Shown one piece after another: positions 24,961-33,566 of a DNA stretch of 64,000 nt; position 1 is the stretch's first letter, and the number at the start of each line of letters is the position of its first letter. The DNA comes from an uncultured Bacteroides sp. (GTDB lineage: Bacteria; Bacteroidota; Bacteroidia; Bacteroidales; UBA932). The translations under genes were made by a program, and so were the position numbers. The notes beneath the pieces are model-generated. The model did not search any database, had not been told where the DNA came from, and was given only the letters and a program-made list of their open reading frames with translations. The stretch spans positions 1 through 64,000 of the forward strand of contig UQQM01000010.1 in the NCBI GenBank assembly GCA_900543205.1, written 5' to 3'.

Positions 24961-27537
24961 CTAGAACTGCTGCCCTATGACGAAGTGGAACTGGCTCCTC
25001 CTGCTCTTGTCGGCCGTGTCGAAACCGTAGCCCCAGTCGACACCGAGCAGACCGATCATCGGAAGGAAGATGCGCACACCGACTCCGGCGCTGCGTTTGA
25101 TCTGGAAAGGATTGAAATCCCTGATGTCGGACCAGCAGTTTCCTCCCTCGAGGAACGCGAGCACGTAGATGGTGGACGAAGGCTGCAGAATCACGGGATA
25201 ACGCAGCTCGACGGTGAACTTGTCGTAGACGTTTCCGGCGTAGGCGTAGCCGTTGGAGTTGTAGGCCGAAGGCTCATACGGAGTCAGCGCATAGTTCTCG
25301 TAGCCCCTGAGCGCTATGACTTCGGAGCCGTAGGTGCTGTAGCCCGACATTCCGTCGCCTCCGACCAGGAAGCCCTCGAAAGGAGAATAGCCCCAGTTGC
25401 GGTTATAGTAGCCGAGATAGCCGAACTGCGCCCTGGTCATCAGCACGAGGTCGCCGACGAGCCTGGTGTATACGGTGCCGGACAGCTTCCACTTGTGGTA
25501 CTCGATCCATTTGTAGCGGTTCTTCGCGGACCAGCGGTCATAGTCCACGTCCTTGTAGCTCCCGACCGCCACCTTGTTGCCGTCGGCGTCGTAGTCGAAC
25601 TTGCGCAACAGCGAGAACGGAGGCGTGAGCTGGAGCAGGAACGAGAACTCGGAACCCTGGCGGGGATAGATCTGCTGGTCGGTGGAATTCCTGACAAGGT
25701 TGAACGAGTAGCTTATGTTGTGGGCTATTCCGTCGTCGAAGATGAAGTAGCCGGAGTACCAGTTGGTCAGTTTGTAGGTCTGCCAGCTGAGTCCGTTATA
25801 GAGCACGAAGTAGTTGTCGGGCCATTTCAGGCGGGTACCGATGGATGCTGAGAACCCGAACACTTCCATCTGCCTGTCGTTTCTCAGCACGTTGAGCGCT
25901 AGATAGGAGTTCGTCTGCCTGGTGTAGTATGCGCCGAGGTTGAGCGAAGTCGGCTTCTTTCCGAAGAGCCAGGGCTCGGTGAAGCTGGCGGTGAGGGCCG
26001 TGTAGTAGGTTCCGTTGGTCTGGAATCGGAAGGCCAGGTTCTGGGCGTCGCCGAGAGGCACGGGACGCCATGCGCCCTTGTCGAACATGCGCTTGGTGGA
26101 GAAGTTGTTGAAGCTGACTCCGACGGTGGCCACGAAGGTGTTGCCGCCCCATCCTCCGGAGACCTCAAGCTGCGATGAAGGCTTCTCGGTCACGTTGTAG
26201 ACTATGTCCACGGTGTTGTCGAGCTGGTTGGGAATGATGGAGTAGCCTGTCTCGCTCATTATGGCCTCGGGGTCGAACTGGCCCAGAGAGGCGATTTCCC
26301 TGATGGAGCGCTCGAAGTCGGTCTGGCTGAACAGATAGCCCGGACGGGTGAATATCTGGCGCCTGACCACCTTCTCGTTGGTGAGGTCGTTGCCGTTGAT
26401 TATGATGTTGTTGAGCGTGGCCTGCTTGCCCTCCGAGATGCGGAGTTCGACGTCCACGGTGTCGTTCTGGATATTGGTCTCCACCGGGGTCACGTTGAAG
26501 AAGAGGTAGCCGTTGTCCCTGTAGAGCTTGGTGATGTCGTATTCGTTCTGCTTCCCGCCGCCGTAGAGCCTGTGCTCCATGGTCACGACATCATAGATGT
26601 CGCCCTTGCTGATGGCGAGCACCGAATTGAGCGCGTCGGAGGAATACACGGAATTGCCGGTCCAGTTTATGTCGCCGAAATAGTAGCGGTCGCCCTCGTC
26701 GAAGACCAGGTCGATTCCGAGGCGGTTGGGCTCGACATAATATATGGAATCGCGCACGAGACGGGCGTCACGGAAGCCCTCCTCGTTGAACGCGCTGATT
26801 ACGTTCTTCTTGTCGTTGAAATATTCCTCTTCATTGAACTTCTTGCTGCTGAAGAAGTTGTAGATTTTGTTGGACTTGGTTTTCTTCATCGAGCGGGCAA
26901 GCTTGAATTCCTTGACATTCTCGTTGCCGATGAAGTTGATTTCCTTGATCTTTATCTTCTCCCCTTTGTCGATGTTGAAGTTCACGCGTATCGCGTTGCG
27001 TATGATGGAGTCCTTCTGGGTCTCGGCGGTGACCTCGCAGAGCAGGAAGCCCTTCTCGGCGAAATAGCGCTTGATTATGTCGGAGGTGGTCTTCTCCACA
27101 TATTCGGAGAATTCGCGGCCGGGGCGCAGGTTCACCCTCTCCTGGATGTCCTTCCTCTCGCCCGACGTGACTCCCGAGAAGCTCCATCTGGAAACCCTGG
27201 GGCGCTCCTTTATCCTTATGCTGAACCATGCGGAGTCGCCGGCGACGTTGAGGCTGTCGATGGTGAGCGAGACATCCTCGAAATATCTCTGTAGCCAGAG
27301 CCGCTCGACCACGTTGGACAGGGCCTCGCCCGGAACCGTCACCTCCATTCCCTTGCGTATGCCGGTCAGCGAAAGGATCTGCTGGTCGGAGTAGAAGGTG
27401 TTCCCTTCCACCTTGATGCCGCCCACCTTATATGTGACGGGATGAGAGTAATCCACTTCGACTCCGCTCTCCTGGGCCACAAGGGAAAGTGGCGCGAGTG
27501 CCAGCGCCAAAGTGGTAAATAGCCGTCCGATCTTCAT
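24961..27537 (-). CDS. bamA: BamA, outer membrane protein assembly factor
   Basis: An 858-residue Omp85 protein. A signal peptide (MKIGRLFTTLALALAPLSLV) precedes about five POTRA domains over residues 30-420, with IKVEGNTFYSDQQI, FSGVTSGERKDIQERV, INFIGNENVKEFKLARSM and IIINGNDLTNEKVVRR as repeat starts. The C-terminal half is the 16-strand barrel, with VGGDGMSGYSTYGSEVIALRGY (the VRGF/Y loop region) and a terminal phenylalanine (IGQQF). It folds and inserts outer-membrane proteins with BamD, which is encoded at 35599. Its own promoter-like element lies 20 bases upstream. Confidence 0.96.
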   Translation of the reverse strand: MKIGRLFTTLALALAPLSLVAQESGVEVDYSHPVTYKVGGIKVEGNTFYSDQQILSLTGIRKGMEVTVPGEALSNVVERLWLQRYFEDVSLTIDSLNVAGDSAWFSIRIKERPRVSRWSFSGVTSGERKDIQERVNLRPGREFSEYVEKTTSDIIKRYFAEKGFLLCEVTAETQKDSIIRNAIRVNFNIDKGEKIKIKEINFIGNENVKEFKLARSMKKTKSNKIYNFFSSKKFNEEEYFNDKKNVISAFNEEGFRDARLVRDSIYYVEPNRLGIDLVFDEGDRYYFGDINWTGNSVYSSDALNSVLAISKGDIYDVVTMEHRLYGGGKQNEYDITKLYRDNGYLFFNVTPVETNIQNDTVDVELRISEGKQATLNNIIINGNDLTNEKVVRRQIFTRPGYLFSQTDFERSIREIASLGQFDPEAIMSETGYSIIPNQLDNTVDIVYNVTEKPSSQLEVSGGWGGNTFVATVGVSFNNFSTKRMFDKGAWRPVPLGDAQNLAFRFQTNGTYYTALTASFTEPWLFGKKPTSLNLGAYYTRQTNSYLALNVLRNDRQMEVFGFSASIGTRLKWPDNYFVLYNGLSWQTYKLTNWYSGYFIFDDGIAHNISYSFNLVRNSTDQQIYPRQGSEFSFLLQLTPPFSLLRKFDYDADGNKVAVGSYKDVDYDRWSAKNRYKWIEYHKWKLSGTVYTRLVGDLVLMTRAQFGYLGYYNRNWGYSPFEGFLVGGDGMSGYSTYGSEVIALRGYENYALTPYEPSAYNSNGYAYAGNVYDKFTVELRYPVILQPSSTIYVLAFLEGGNCWSDIRDFNPFQIKRSAGVGVRIFLPMIGLLGVDWGYGFDTADKSRRSQFHFVIGQQF

Positions 27538-27557
27538 CTTCTTCTTACAAAGGTTTG

Positions 27558-27565
27558 CAAATATA
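27558..27565 (-). promoter_or_regulatory. -7 element of the bamA promoter
   Basis: The minus strand reads TATATTTG between uppS and bamA, 20 bases from the bamA ATG, matching TAnnTTTG. It suggests bamA-skp can be transcribed separately from nadK-uppS. Confidence 0.6.
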
Positions 27566-27569
27566 GTAA

Positions 27570-28277
27570 TTATTTGACTTTTCCGAAGCGCCTGTCCCGC
27601 GACGCGTACTCCTCGAGCGCCGCCCTGTACTGCTCCTTCCTGAAGTCAGGCCAGAGCGTGTCGGTGAAGACGAATTCGGTATATGCCGACTGCCAGAGCA
27701 GGTAGTTGCTGATTCTTTTCTCTCCCGATGTGCGTATCAGCAGGTCCGGATCCGGGATGCCGGCGGTCACGAGGTAGCGGCTGAAATCCTCCATGCCCGG
27801 TTCGCGACCGGGGTTCTCAATCAAATCGTGTGCCATCCTCACGGCAGCCTGCCAGATGTCCCATTTGCCGCTGTAGCTCAGGAAAAGTATCATGGTCATG
27901 CCGCCGTTGGCCGCAGTCTTGTCCATAACGGAGTCTATGGACGCCTTGAGCTTGTCCGACAGCCTGTCGCGGTTGCCCAGCACGAGGAACCTTATGTCGT
28001 TGTCCATGAAGGTCGGAAGCTCGCGCTCCATCATTGCGCCCATGAGCTCCATGAGCGTCTGCACCTCGTCGGAGGGACGGTCCCAGTTCTCCTCGGAGAA
28101 GGCGAAGAAGGAGGTGTACCTTATCCCCCACTCCACCGAGGCCTCCATCACGGCCCTGACGCTGGAGACGCCTTCGTAGTGGCCGTACACGCGTTCTTTA
28201 CCTCTTTGCCTGGCCCAGCGGCCGTTGCCGTCCATGATCAGCGAGACATGCTGCGGCAGTCTTTCAAGTTTTTCCAT
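27570..28277 (-). CDS. uppS: Isoprenyl (undecaprenyl) diphosphate synthase
   Basis: A 235-residue cis-prenyltransferase with HVSLIMDGNGRWARQRGKER (catalytic Asp in the MDGNGRWA motif), FFAFSEENWDRP, and LLIRTSGEKRISNYLLWQSA with FTDTLWPDF near the C-terminus. It makes the C55 lipid carrier used by peptidoglycan and by the polysaccharide locus of this window. It starts five bases after nadK's stop, so the two are one operon. Confidence 0.96.
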   Translation of the reverse strand: MEKLERLPQHVSLIMDGNGRWARQRGKERVYGHYEGVSSVRAVMEASVEWGIRYTSFFAFSEENWDRPSDEVQTLMELMGAMMERELPTFMDNDIRFLVLGNRDRLSDKLKASIDSVMDKTAANGGMTMILFLSYSGKWDIWQAAVRMAHDLIENPGREPGMEDFSRYLVTAGIPDPDLLIRTSGEKRISNYLLWQSAYTEFVFTDTLWPDFRKEQYRAALEEYASRDRRFGKVK

Positions 28278-28282
28278 GGTCC

Positions 28283-29107
28283 TTATCTAGCTTCGTTGCC
28301 GTTGCGCACGTCCTCGCCCCATAGGAGGCGGGTGCGCAGCGCGTTTATGAATGTCGACTTGCCGGTGCTCATGCGCTTCAGACGCACCGGGGCCTGGGAA
28401 ACCAGTATCCTCGCATCGGCGGAGATTCTCCTGTAGCGGTTGTCCATCGAGAACATGGCCTTTCCCTCCCTGGAGCGCAACGAAATCGCGATTTTCGCGG
28501 TCTGCGGCACCACGAGGGGCCTCACGTTGAGGTTGTGCGGGGAGATGGGCGCCACGATGAACACCTTGGAATCGGGGGTGCAGATAGGCCCTCCCACGCT
28601 CAGCGAATATGCAGTGGAGCCGGAGCTGGTAGCCACCAGCAGCCCGTCCGCCCAGTAGGTGGGCAGCGGAGAACCGTCTATCTCCACGTCTATCCCGAGC
28701 ATCGACGCCCCTTCCCTGGATATGCTTGTCTCGTTGAGCGCGTATGGCCAGAAGCCCTCCTCCAGGGAGCCGCCGGCCATCACCTGCAGCAGCGACCTCT
28801 CCTCTATCCTGAGTTCCCTCCCGAATATCGCCTGCGGAAGCTCCTCAGGGCGCATTTCCGACAGGAAACCCAGCCTGCCGAAATTCACTCCGAGTATGGG
28901 GATGTCGGCCTGCACGGCCATTTTCGCTCCGAGCAGGAATGTGCCGTCGCCCCCGAGGCTGAGCAGCCCCGACGTGCCCGGACATATCTCCTCTGCGGCT
29001 TCAACCCTGTAGACCTCGACTCCTCCTTCCCGCAGCTGCTTCAGCATGGCGTCCACGCGCGGATCTTCGGAAAGCCCGTCTTTCTTGATATAGTATGCGA
29101 ATTTCAT
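28283..29107 (-). CDS. nadK: NAD kinase
   Basis: A 274-residue NAD kinase with GGDGT at 52-56 (LLSLGGDGTFLLGAKMA), VNFGRLGFLSEM, YALNETSISREG, and DGLLVATSSGSTAYSLSVGG. The start at 29107 (MKFAYYIKKDGLSED) is chosen because it begins where the family does and lies just behind a TAACTTTG promoter element; a longer frame upstream runs across that promoter and into pdxJ. It phosphorylates NAD to NADP. It heads the nadK-uppS unit and is divergent from pdxJ. Confidence 0.95.
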   Translation of the reverse strand: MKFAYYIKKDGLSEDPRVDAMLKQLREGGVEVYRVEAAEEICPGTSGLLSLGGDGTFLLGAKMAVQADIPILGVNFGRLGFLSEMRPEELPQAIFGRELRIEERSLLQVMAGGSLEEGFWPYALNETSISREGASMLGIDVEIDGSPLPTYWADGLLVATSSGSTAYSLSVGGPICTPDSKVFIVAPISPHNLNVRPLVVPQTAKIAISLRSREGKAMFSMDNRYRRISADARILVSQAPVRLKRMSTGKSTFINALRTRLLWGEDVRNGNEAR

Positions 29108-29118
29108 TGTCAAGGGGA

Positions 29119-29126
29119 CAAAGTTA
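29119..29126 (-). promoter_or_regulatory. -7 element of the nadK promoter
   Basis: The minus strand reads TAACTTTG 12 bases before the nadK ATG, giving a very short leader. It supports the chosen nadK start. Confidence 0.6.
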
Positions 29127-29148
29127 ACACTATTCTCAAAGAAATCTT

Positions 29149-29156
29149 TACTTTTG
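29149..29156 (+). promoter_or_regulatory. -7 element of the pdxJ promoter
   Basis: TACTTTTG lies 22 bases before the pdxJ ATG and matches TAnnTTTG. It forms a compact divergent promoter region with the nadK element. Confidence 0.6.
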
Positions 29157-29177
29157 TGTCGTAAAATGGATTGAGAC

Positions 29178-29894
29178 ATGACGAGACTCAGCGTAAACAT
29201 CAACAAGATAGCCCTGCTGCGCAACGCGCGCGGCGGCAACATGCCCGACGTGCTCAAGGCCGCCCTCGACTGCGAACGCTTCGGAGCGGAAGGAATCACA
29301 GTCCACCCGAGGCCGGACGAAAGACATATAAGATATTCCGATGTGCGCAGCCTCAGGCCGGCGCTGTCCACCGAATTCAACATCGAAGGCAATCCCACGG
29401 GAAGCTTCTCAGCGCTGGTCTGCGAGGTGGTTCCCGACCAGGTCACGCTGGTGCCCGACGCCCCCGACGCCCTGACCTCCAACGCCGGATGGGACACGAT
29501 AGAGAACCGGGGGTTCCTGACAAGGATATGCGAGTCCTTCAGGTCGAGGGGCATACGCACCTCCATCTTCATCGACCCCGACCCGCGCATGGCCGAAGGG
29601 GCGGCAAGGTGCGGGGCCGACAGGGTGGAGCTCTACACCGCCGCATACGCCGCCGGATACGCCGGGAACCGCGAGAAGGCGATCGAGCCCTATCTGCGCA
29701 CCGCCGAAAAGGTCCGCGAACTCGGCCTGGGGCTGAACGCGGGCCATGACCTCTCGCTCGAGAACCTGCACTACTTCGTGAGCACGATTCCCTGGACCGA
29801 CGAGGTCAGCATAGGCCACGCCCTGATCTGCGAAGCCCTCTACATGGGGCTCGAGACCACCATCACCAAATACCTCGAAGCCCTGATCGTCTAG
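29178..29894 (+). CDS. pdxJ: Pyridoxine 5'-phosphate synthase
   Basis: A 238-residue TIM-barrel enzyme. [40 protein letters not shown] (active-site HPRPDxRHI), [29 protein letters not shown] and [14 protein letters not shown] are all family hallmarks. It joins 1-deoxyxylulose 5-phosphate and 3-amino-2-oxopropyl phosphate in vitamin B6 synthesis. It is followed by the repeat region rather than a linked gene. Confidence 0.96.
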   Translation: MTRLSVNINKIALLRNARGGNMPDVLKAALDCERFGAEGITVHPRPDERHIRYSDVRSLRPALSTEFNIEGNPTGSFSALVCEVVPDQVTLVPDAPDALTSNAGWDTIENRGFLTRICESFRSRGIRTSIFIDPDPRMAEGAARCGADRVELYTAAYAAGYAGNREKAIEPYLRTAEKVRELGLGLNAGHDLSLENLHYFVSTIPWTDEVSIGHALICEALYMGLETTITKYLEALIV

Positions 29895-30454
29895 AGACGG
29901 GCCCGCCAGGCGGTTCCGGCCTGCAACCGCGAGCCGCAGTGCGGATGCCGTGAGACAGGCTTGTCCCCGGTTTTTCGCCTGACGTGCCGCCTTCCGGGCC
30001 TGCAATCGTGAGCCGCAGTGCGGATGCCGCGAGACAGGCTTGTCCCCGGTTTCCGCCTGGCGAGCGACCTTCCGGCATTCCGGCGAGCAACGGTAAGGAT
30101 GCCGCAGCACAGACCTGCCCACAGTTCTTCAACTGATGGTTACGCCTTCAGTTCTGCAACCGCAAGCCGCAGCGCGGATGCCGCGAGACAGGCTTGCCCC
30201 CAGTTATTCGCCTGGCGAGCGGCCTTCCGGCACTGCGGCGAGCTACGCTACGGACACCGCAGAACAAACCTGTCCACAGTTCTTTAACTGATGGTTACGC
30301 CTTCCACTCTGCAACAGCGAGCCGCAGTGCGGATGCCGTGAGACAGGCTTGTACCTGGTTTTCGCCTGGCGAGCGGCCTTCCGGCACTCCGGCGAGCAAA
30401 AAAGGAAGAACAAAGAAGAAAAAACCGAAAATTAGCAGATTACGAAAAATTGTC
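29895..30454. repeat. Gene-less region filled with an alternating A/B tandem repeat
   Basis: Four copies of a unit A begin with CTGCAAcCGcgAGCCGCAGT at 29921, 30000, 30154 and 30309, each about 78 bases and containing GATGCCGyGAGACAGGCTTG and CGCCTGGCGAGCGgCCTTCC. Two copies of a unit B of about 77 bases (GATGCCGCAGcACAgACCTG-like, then ACTGATGGTTACGCCTTC) lie between A2/A3 and A3/A4, and a truncated B follows A4. The A-B period is 154-155 bases. Open frames exist through it on both strands, but they have repeat-derived composition and no family resemblance. I regard it as noncoding repeat DNA. Confidence 0.8.
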
Positions 30455-30462
30455 TAAATTTG
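30455..30462 (+). promoter_or_regulatory. -7 element upstream of the second OmpH-like gene
   Basis: TAAATTTG matches TAnnTTTG, 51 bases before the ATG at 30514, directly after the repeat region. Confidence 0.55.
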
Positions 30463-30513
30463 CAGACTAATGCAGACCGCCCGGCGGCCATAAACCAAAC
30501 ATAAGCACAACAA

Positions 30514-31137
30514 ATGAAAAAGTTACCCATCATCCTCAGCGTCATCTCGCTCCTCGGAGTGATAGCCCTCGCTGTAGTCGTACTCACCGGAAAGACCGCC
30601 GCAACCACCGGCACCGCAAACGCTGAAACCGCTGAGGCGGGCGCCGTAAACGGCACCATCGTATACTTCAACCTCGACAAGGTCCTCAACGAATACGACA
30701 TGGCCAACGACCTCCGCAGCGTAGTGGAGACCAAGGTCAACAGCATCAACCAGGAAGTGAACCGCAGGGGCACCAAGCTCGACCAGGACATCAGGTCCTT
30801 CCAGGAGAAGATCAACAAGGGCCTCATGACCCAGTCGGTCGCCGAAACCCAGAGCCAGAAGCTCTCGCAGCAGCAGAACGAGTTCCAGACCTACGCCGCC
30901 CAGAAGCAGCAGGAAGTGGTCGAGGAGCAGACCGTGATGATGAACCAGATAGCTGACGCCATCAACAGCTACATGATCGAATACAACGCCGAGAAGAAAT
31001 ACTCTCTGATAATCGCCACCCAGGGAGACATCCTTCCCCTTCCGCTCGTGACCGGCGACAGCACCCTCGACATCACCGACGATTTCCTCGAGGGACTCAA
31101 TGCAGCTTACGTAAAGTCAAAGGCATCAAAGGAATAG
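30514..31137 (+). CDS. OmpH/Skp-family protein, membrane-anchored
   Basis: A 207-residue protein with an N-terminal hydrophobic segment (LPIILSVISLLGVIALAVVV) that lacks a clear signal-peptidase site and may act as an anchor. Then follow an Ala/Thr-rich linker, GTIVYFNLDKVLNEYDMAND and a coiled coil rich in Gln, Glu and Lys. The C-terminal KYSLIIATQGDILPLPLV is the OmpH closing element. It is the second OmpH-like gene in the window but is not next to bamA. It is followed at three bases by a glycosyltransferase gene. I infer a periplasmic chaperone role. Confidence 0.85.
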   Translation: MKKLPIILSVISLLGVIALAVVVLTGKTAATTGTANAETAEAGAVNGTIVYFNLDKVLNEYDMANDLRSVVETKVNSINQEVNRRGTKLDQDIRSFQEKINKGLMTQSVAETQSQKLSQQQNEFQTYAAQKQQEVVEEQTVMMNQIADAINSYMIEYNAEKKYSLIIATQGDILPLPLVTGDSTLDITDDFLEGLNAAYVKSKASKE

Positions 31138-31140
31138 CAA

Positions 31141-32277
31141 TTGAGAATTGCAATACTGTCATGCTTCTACCCCTTCAGGGGAGGAATCGCCCAGTTCAAC
31201 GCCAACCTTCTGGCGGAACTGGGCAAATCGCATGAAGTGCGGGCGTTCAACTTCAGCAGGCAGTATCCCTCGTTTCTTTTTCCGGGAAAAACCCAATACG
31301 TAGGCGAAGGCGACGAAGCCGAAGCGGTGGAATCCGAAGCCGTACTCGACAGCGCCAACCCATTCAACTGGCCCCGGGCCGCATCGAAGATACGCAACTG
31401 GCGGCCTGACCTCCTGCTGATGCGCTACTGGATGTCCTATTTCGGGCCCTCGCTGGGCTATGTCGCCCGCAGGATGCCAGCAGGATGCAAGGTCATAGCC
31501 ATAACCGACAACGTCATCCCCCACGAGCCGCATTTCTTCGACCGTCCGCTCACCAGATATTTTCTCGGAGGCGCCGACGGCTGTGTGGCGCTCTGCGGCG
31601 AAGTTGCGGCCGACCTCCTCGACATCAGCCCCGGCATGCCCCACACCGTACTTCCGCACCCCGTCTACACCCACTTCGGCGAAAGGATTCCACGGAAGGA
31701 GGCAGAGAAACTGCTCGGAATACCCTCCGGAAGCCGCAACATCCTGTTCTTCGGCCTCATACGCGAATATAAGGGCCTGGACCTGCTGATAGAGGCGTTC
31801 AGCCGTCTGGACTCACGCTACCGGCTCATTATCGCCGGCGAACCCTACGGATCATTCGACAGATACCAGAAGCTCATCGAGGCCTGCCCCGACCCGTCAC
31901 GCATCCACGTATTCCCCAAATACATCAGCGATTCCGAGGTAAGGAACTACTTCTCCGCCGCCGACGTCGCCGTGCTGCCCTACCGCAGCGCGACCCAGAG
32001 CGGCATCAGCGCGGTCGCCGACAACTTCGAGGTGCCGATGATAGTGACCGATGTGGGCGGACTCAAGGAGACCATAGGCGAACGGGGAACCGGCCTGGTA
32101 TGCGAGGAGGGCACACCGGAGTGCATCGCCGCCGAGATAGAGAGGTATTTCGACAATCCCGGCATTCGCGAAGGCTGCGTGGACGCGATTCGCAGACTCA
32201 ACGACAGGCTGAGCTGGAACAGATTCTGCTGTGACCTCATGGACTTCGCCGACACCCTCAAAAACGACAGGAAATGA
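31141..32277 (+). CDS. Glycosyltransferase family 4
   Basis: A 378-residue GT-B protein starting at TTG (31141), the only start at the family's N-terminus (RIAILSCFYPFRGGIAQFNA). The donor domain contains ILFFGLIREYKGLDLLIEAF, LIIAGEPYGSFDRYQ, DVAVLPYRSATQSGISAVAD and VTDVGGLKETIG. It is GC-rich and not part of the polysaccharide locus. The partner genes (an OmpH-like and a periplasmic-binding-fold protein, overlapping by four bases) do not indicate its acceptor. Confidence 0.85.
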   Translation: MRIAILSCFYPFRGGIAQFNANLLAELGKSHEVRAFNFSRQYPSFLFPGKTQYVGEGDEAEAVESEAVLDSANPFNWPRAASKIRNWRPDLLLMRYWMSYFGPSLGYVARRMPAGCKVIAITDNVIPHEPHFFDRPLTRYFLGGADGCVALCGEVAADLLDISPGMPHTVLPHPVYTHFGERIPRKEAEKLLGIPSGSRNILFFGLIREYKGLDLLIEAFSRLDSRYRLIIAGEPYGSFDRYQKLIEACPDPSRIHVFPKYISDSEVRNYFSAADVAVLPYRSATQSGISAVADNFEVPMIVTDVGGLKETIGERGTGLVCEEGTPECIAAEIERYFDNPGIREGCVDAIRRLNDRLSWNRFCCDLMDFADTLKNDRK

Positions 32278-33566
32278 AAAAGTTCATCACGATAATCCTC
32301 GCCCTCGGCCTGCTTCACACAGGCGCCTCGGCCCAATGGTATCTCTACCCCGGAGGCCGCAACGAAGAAAAACAGGAGCAGACAGGAGCTGAAAGACAGA
32401 CACAGCCGCAGAAGCAGACAAGACCTGAACGCAGGCAGACCCGCCAGGAACAGGCCCCGGAAGAAAGCGTCAGGGAGCCGCTAAGGCAGCTTCCCGAAAA
32501 CCGTACCGAGACCGGAGGAAGGAACTCGTGGTTCTCCGAACCGCTCTTCGGCAGGCAGTCCGGAGTCTCCGTAACCCTCGCGCTCCCGATAGGAGCCGGC
32601 AGCGAGAAGCCCAACGCCAATTTCCTCGAAATGTACAGCGGCGCCCTGCTGGCTCTCAAGGATCTCGGCGATGAAGGCGTCAAGGTCAGGCTGAAGCTCG
32701 TGGACACGGCCTCCGGCGGCGGTCTCACCCGTGAGGACGTCAACGGCAGCGACCTGATCATAGGCCCAGTCTCCTACAACGAGATGCTCACGGCGCTGAC
32801 ACTGTGCGACAACGGAAAGGTTCTGGTCTCCCCTCTCGACCCCAAGACCGCGAAGCTCGCGGAGACTTCGGGAATCATCCAGGCACCGGCCTCATGGACA
32901 AGCCAGATTGACGAACTGGTGGAATGGGTGCAGGAGGACCTCAGACCCGAAGACCAGCTCATAGTCGTGGCTGACCCCGACTCCGCCGGACGCGGCGAGC
33001 AGTACCGCTATCTCCTCGACAGGCTGCACGGGAAAGTCCTCGACTTCCGCACCGTCAGCTCGGTGAACGCCATCAATTTCATCGAGGGCAGGACCTGCCG
33101 CATGCTTATCGCCTCCGACAGCGACTCCTTCCTGACCGGAACCGCGAGAGCTGCGGCCATCGAAGCCGCCCGCAACCGCGACATAATACTCTACTCGACA
33201 TCCAGGATAAGGAGCACCATAGGTTCCAACGTCAACGACCTCCACAATACCAGGACGAGGCTCACCGCAGCCTACTACATCGACTATGGCTCACAGAAGG
33301 TCAAGGACTTCATACTCTCCTACCGCGCCCTCTTCAAGGGCGAGCCGGGTTCGTTCGCCTTCCAGGGCTACGACACCATCCACTATTTCGTGAAGGCCTG
33401 CCATGACTACGGGAGGAACTGGGCAAGAAGGCTTCCGGAATTCCCTGAGAAAGGACTGCAGTCGGATTTCAGATTCAACCGCAGGCAGGGAGACGGGAAG
33501 CTCAATGTGGCCGTCAGGCGCGTAGTCTACAACTCCGACCTCACCACCTCTCTGGTTCAGGACTGA
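32274..33566 (+). CDS. Periplasmic-binding-protein type I fold protein
   Basis: A 430-residue exported protein. A signal peptide (MKKFITIILALGLLHTGASA) is followed by a roughly 55-residue Arg/Gln/Glu-rich low-complexity linker. A PBP1-like domain begins near GVSVTLALPIGAGSEKPNAN and includes FLEMYSGALLALKDL, GSDLIIGPVSYNEMLTALTL, and AFQGYDTIHYFVKACHDYG. Bacteroidota have many such proteins, often with LysM repeats before the domain; no LysM is visible here. They resemble the LpoA/LppC and amino-acid receptor folds but lack an ABC transporter nearby. The role is unknown. Its 3' end overlaps recN by 10 bases in convergent orientation. Confidence 0.7.
   Translation: MKKFITIILALGLLHTGASAQWYLYPGGRNEEKQEQTGAERQTQPQKQTRPERRQTRQEQAPEESVREPLRQLPENRTETGGRNSWFSEPLFGRQSGVSVTLALPIGAGSEKPNANFLEMYSGALLALKDLGDEGVKVRLKLVDTASGGGLTREDVNGSDLIIGPVSYNEMLTALTLCDNGKVLVSPLDPKTAKLAETSGIIQAPASWTSQIDELVEWVQEDLRPEDQLIVVADPDSAGRGEQYRYLLDRLHGKVLDFRTVSSVNAINFIEGRTCRMLIASDSDSFLTGTARAAAIEAARNRDIILYSTSRIRSTIGSNVNDLHNTRTRLTAAYYIDYGSQKVKDFILSYRALFKGEPGSFAFQGYDTIHYFVKACHDYGRNWARRLPEFPEKGLQSDFRFNRRQGDGKLNVAVRRVVYNSDLTTSLVQD

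Noticed and set aside
29108..29590. N-terminal extension of NAD kinase
   Set aside because: The extra frame covers the divergent promoter and the antisense of pdxJ; the family starts at 29107.
29895..30454. CRISPR array or small repeat proteins in the pdxJ-ompH gap
   Set aside because: Units are directly adjacent, 77-78 bases long with no unique spacers and no cas genes; open frames follow the DNA repeats and lack starts and ribosome sites.
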